Below are positions 5,195 through 5,765 of a DNA stretch of 5,765 bases, in pieces. Below the pieces are notes generated by a model. The model was not told where the DNA came from. It saw only the letters and a list, made by a program, of their open reading frames with translations, and made no database searches. The translations under genes were made by a program, and so were the position numbers. This stretch comes from JAVBLF01 sp031553675 (GTDB taxonomy: Bacteria > Bacillota > Clostridia > Christensenellales > CALWSW01): NCBI GenBank assembly GCA_031553675.1, contig JAVBLF010000090.1, positions 1 through 5,765 of the forward strand, written 5' to 3'. Position 1 is the stretch's first letter. Every line of letters starts with the position of its first letter.

Positions 5195-5765
5195 TCAGTT
5201 CTTCGATTCGATGCCGGCGCTCTTGGCGATGGCTTTTGCGAGGTAGGGAACGGCGTTGAGCGCTTCTTCGAGGGTATTGGCGTTGTGGCCGACCTCGACG
5301 AGCAATGCTTTTCCTTTGATGTGCTGGTTATAGCGCGCGGTTTTGACACGGATGGGCTTCACAAGCCCTTTTTGATATGCATCCAACTTCTCGGTGATCG
5401 ACAGCGCCAACGCGTAGTTTTGCTTATAATTCGGCTTGATCTTAAATCCAACACCTGTCTTGCCTTCACCCGTTCCGACGACAAACATTAGCCGCGCGAC
5501 CTTTTCGCCGTCGATCACGACGTAATCCCTTCCCTCCTCGTTTTGGGCGCCTTCTTCGCGTTCCCAGGCGTCGCGGTGAACGTCGATGAAGAGCTCGATC
5601 GTCGGGTGCTCTTTCAGCATTTTTTCCATCATGACGATCGATCGATCGTAAGCGTAACCCAACTTGGGCGGCTCGAAATTCGTCGTGACGTGCAGCACCG
5701 AAATGCCGTACTCCTTGCTGAGGATCTCGGCGAGCTTTGTCCCCACCGCAACGATGTTTCGGTCG
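5195..5765 (-). CDS. spoIIP: Stage II sporulation protein P (SpoIIP), C-terminal part (5' end outside window)
   Basis: SpoIIP is a membrane-anchored peptidoglycan amidase/endopeptidase that works with SpoIID and SpoIIM in septal thinning and engulfment during sporulation. About 190 C-terminal residues are visible; the frame is open to the window edge and starts DRNIVAVGTKLAEIL. A GTG at 5746 is internal. The N-terminal membrane segment and first metal-ligand motif lie off-window. Visible family features are the YDRS region followed by a helix, FIDVHRDA with Asp and His (about 5590-5567), the VMFVVGTG-like strand (ARLMFVVGTGEG), ARYNQHIKGKALLVEVG with the conserved glutamate (5296-5294), and NTLEEALNAVPYLAKAIA. 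The stop is TGA. Presence of spoIIP indicates a spore-forming Firmicute or a close relative. In such genes transcription is usually under the mother-cell factor SigE, but the promoter lies outside the window. Another Amidase_3-like enzyme is unlikely given how many SpoIIP-specific blocks match. Confidence 0.93.
   Translation of the reverse strand, partial: DRNIVAVGTKLAEILSKEYGISVLHVTTNFEPPKLGYAYDRSIVMMEKMLKEHPTIELFIDVHRDAWEREEGAQNEEGRDYVVIDGEKVARLMFVVGTGEGKTGVGFKIKPNYKQNYALALSITEKLDAYQKGLVKPIRVKTARYNQHIKGKALLVEVGHNANTLEEALNAVPYLAKAIAKSAGIESKN

Overview
The window looks like an ordinary chromosomal stretch from an endospore-forming Firmicute, most likely an anaerobic member of the Clostridia with GC-rich coding DNA. 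The spore-former call rests on a SpoIIP fragment at the right edge. The anaerobic lifestyle is inferred from a molybdenum/tungsten-cofactor and formate-dehydrogenase maturation pair (mobA, fdhD) and an oxygen-independent, B12-dependent ribonucleotide reductase (nrdJ). I cannot assign a genus.

Layout. Positions 2-439 (+) hold the 3' part of mobA, which overlaps fdhD (423-1187, +) by 17 nt. These two form an operon for maturing formate dehydrogenase-type molybdoenzymes. From 1188 to 1459 lies a convergent intergenic region with four hairpins: each flanking gene is followed by an AT-rich stem with a 2-nt loop and then, about 30 nt further on, a GC-rich terminator. nrdJ (1460-3826, -) comes next. 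Its 392-nt upstream region (3827-4218) holds an extended -10 promoter, two NrdR-box-like palindromes exactly 32 bp apart, and a structured leader of about 210 nt. murI (4219-4995, -) encodes glutamate racemase; its leader has two strong hairpins directly before the Shine-Dalgarno sequence. The right edge (5195-5765, -) is the C-terminal part of spoIIP.

How the genes relate. mobA and fdhD act together on one cofactor pathway. nrdJ supplies dNTPs and appears to be controlled by the dNTP/ATP-sensing repressor NrdR. murI makes D-glutamate for peptidoglycan, and spoIIP remodels septal peptidoglycan during engulfment; they are neighbours on one strand, but I see no evidence that they form a single functional unit. 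I found no mobile element, CRISPR array, tRNA, rRNA or previously undescribed multi-gene system. The points most worth a second look are the NrdR operator and leader of nrdJ, the FdhD protein lacking the usual active-site cysteine, and the repeated two-hairpin 3' module.
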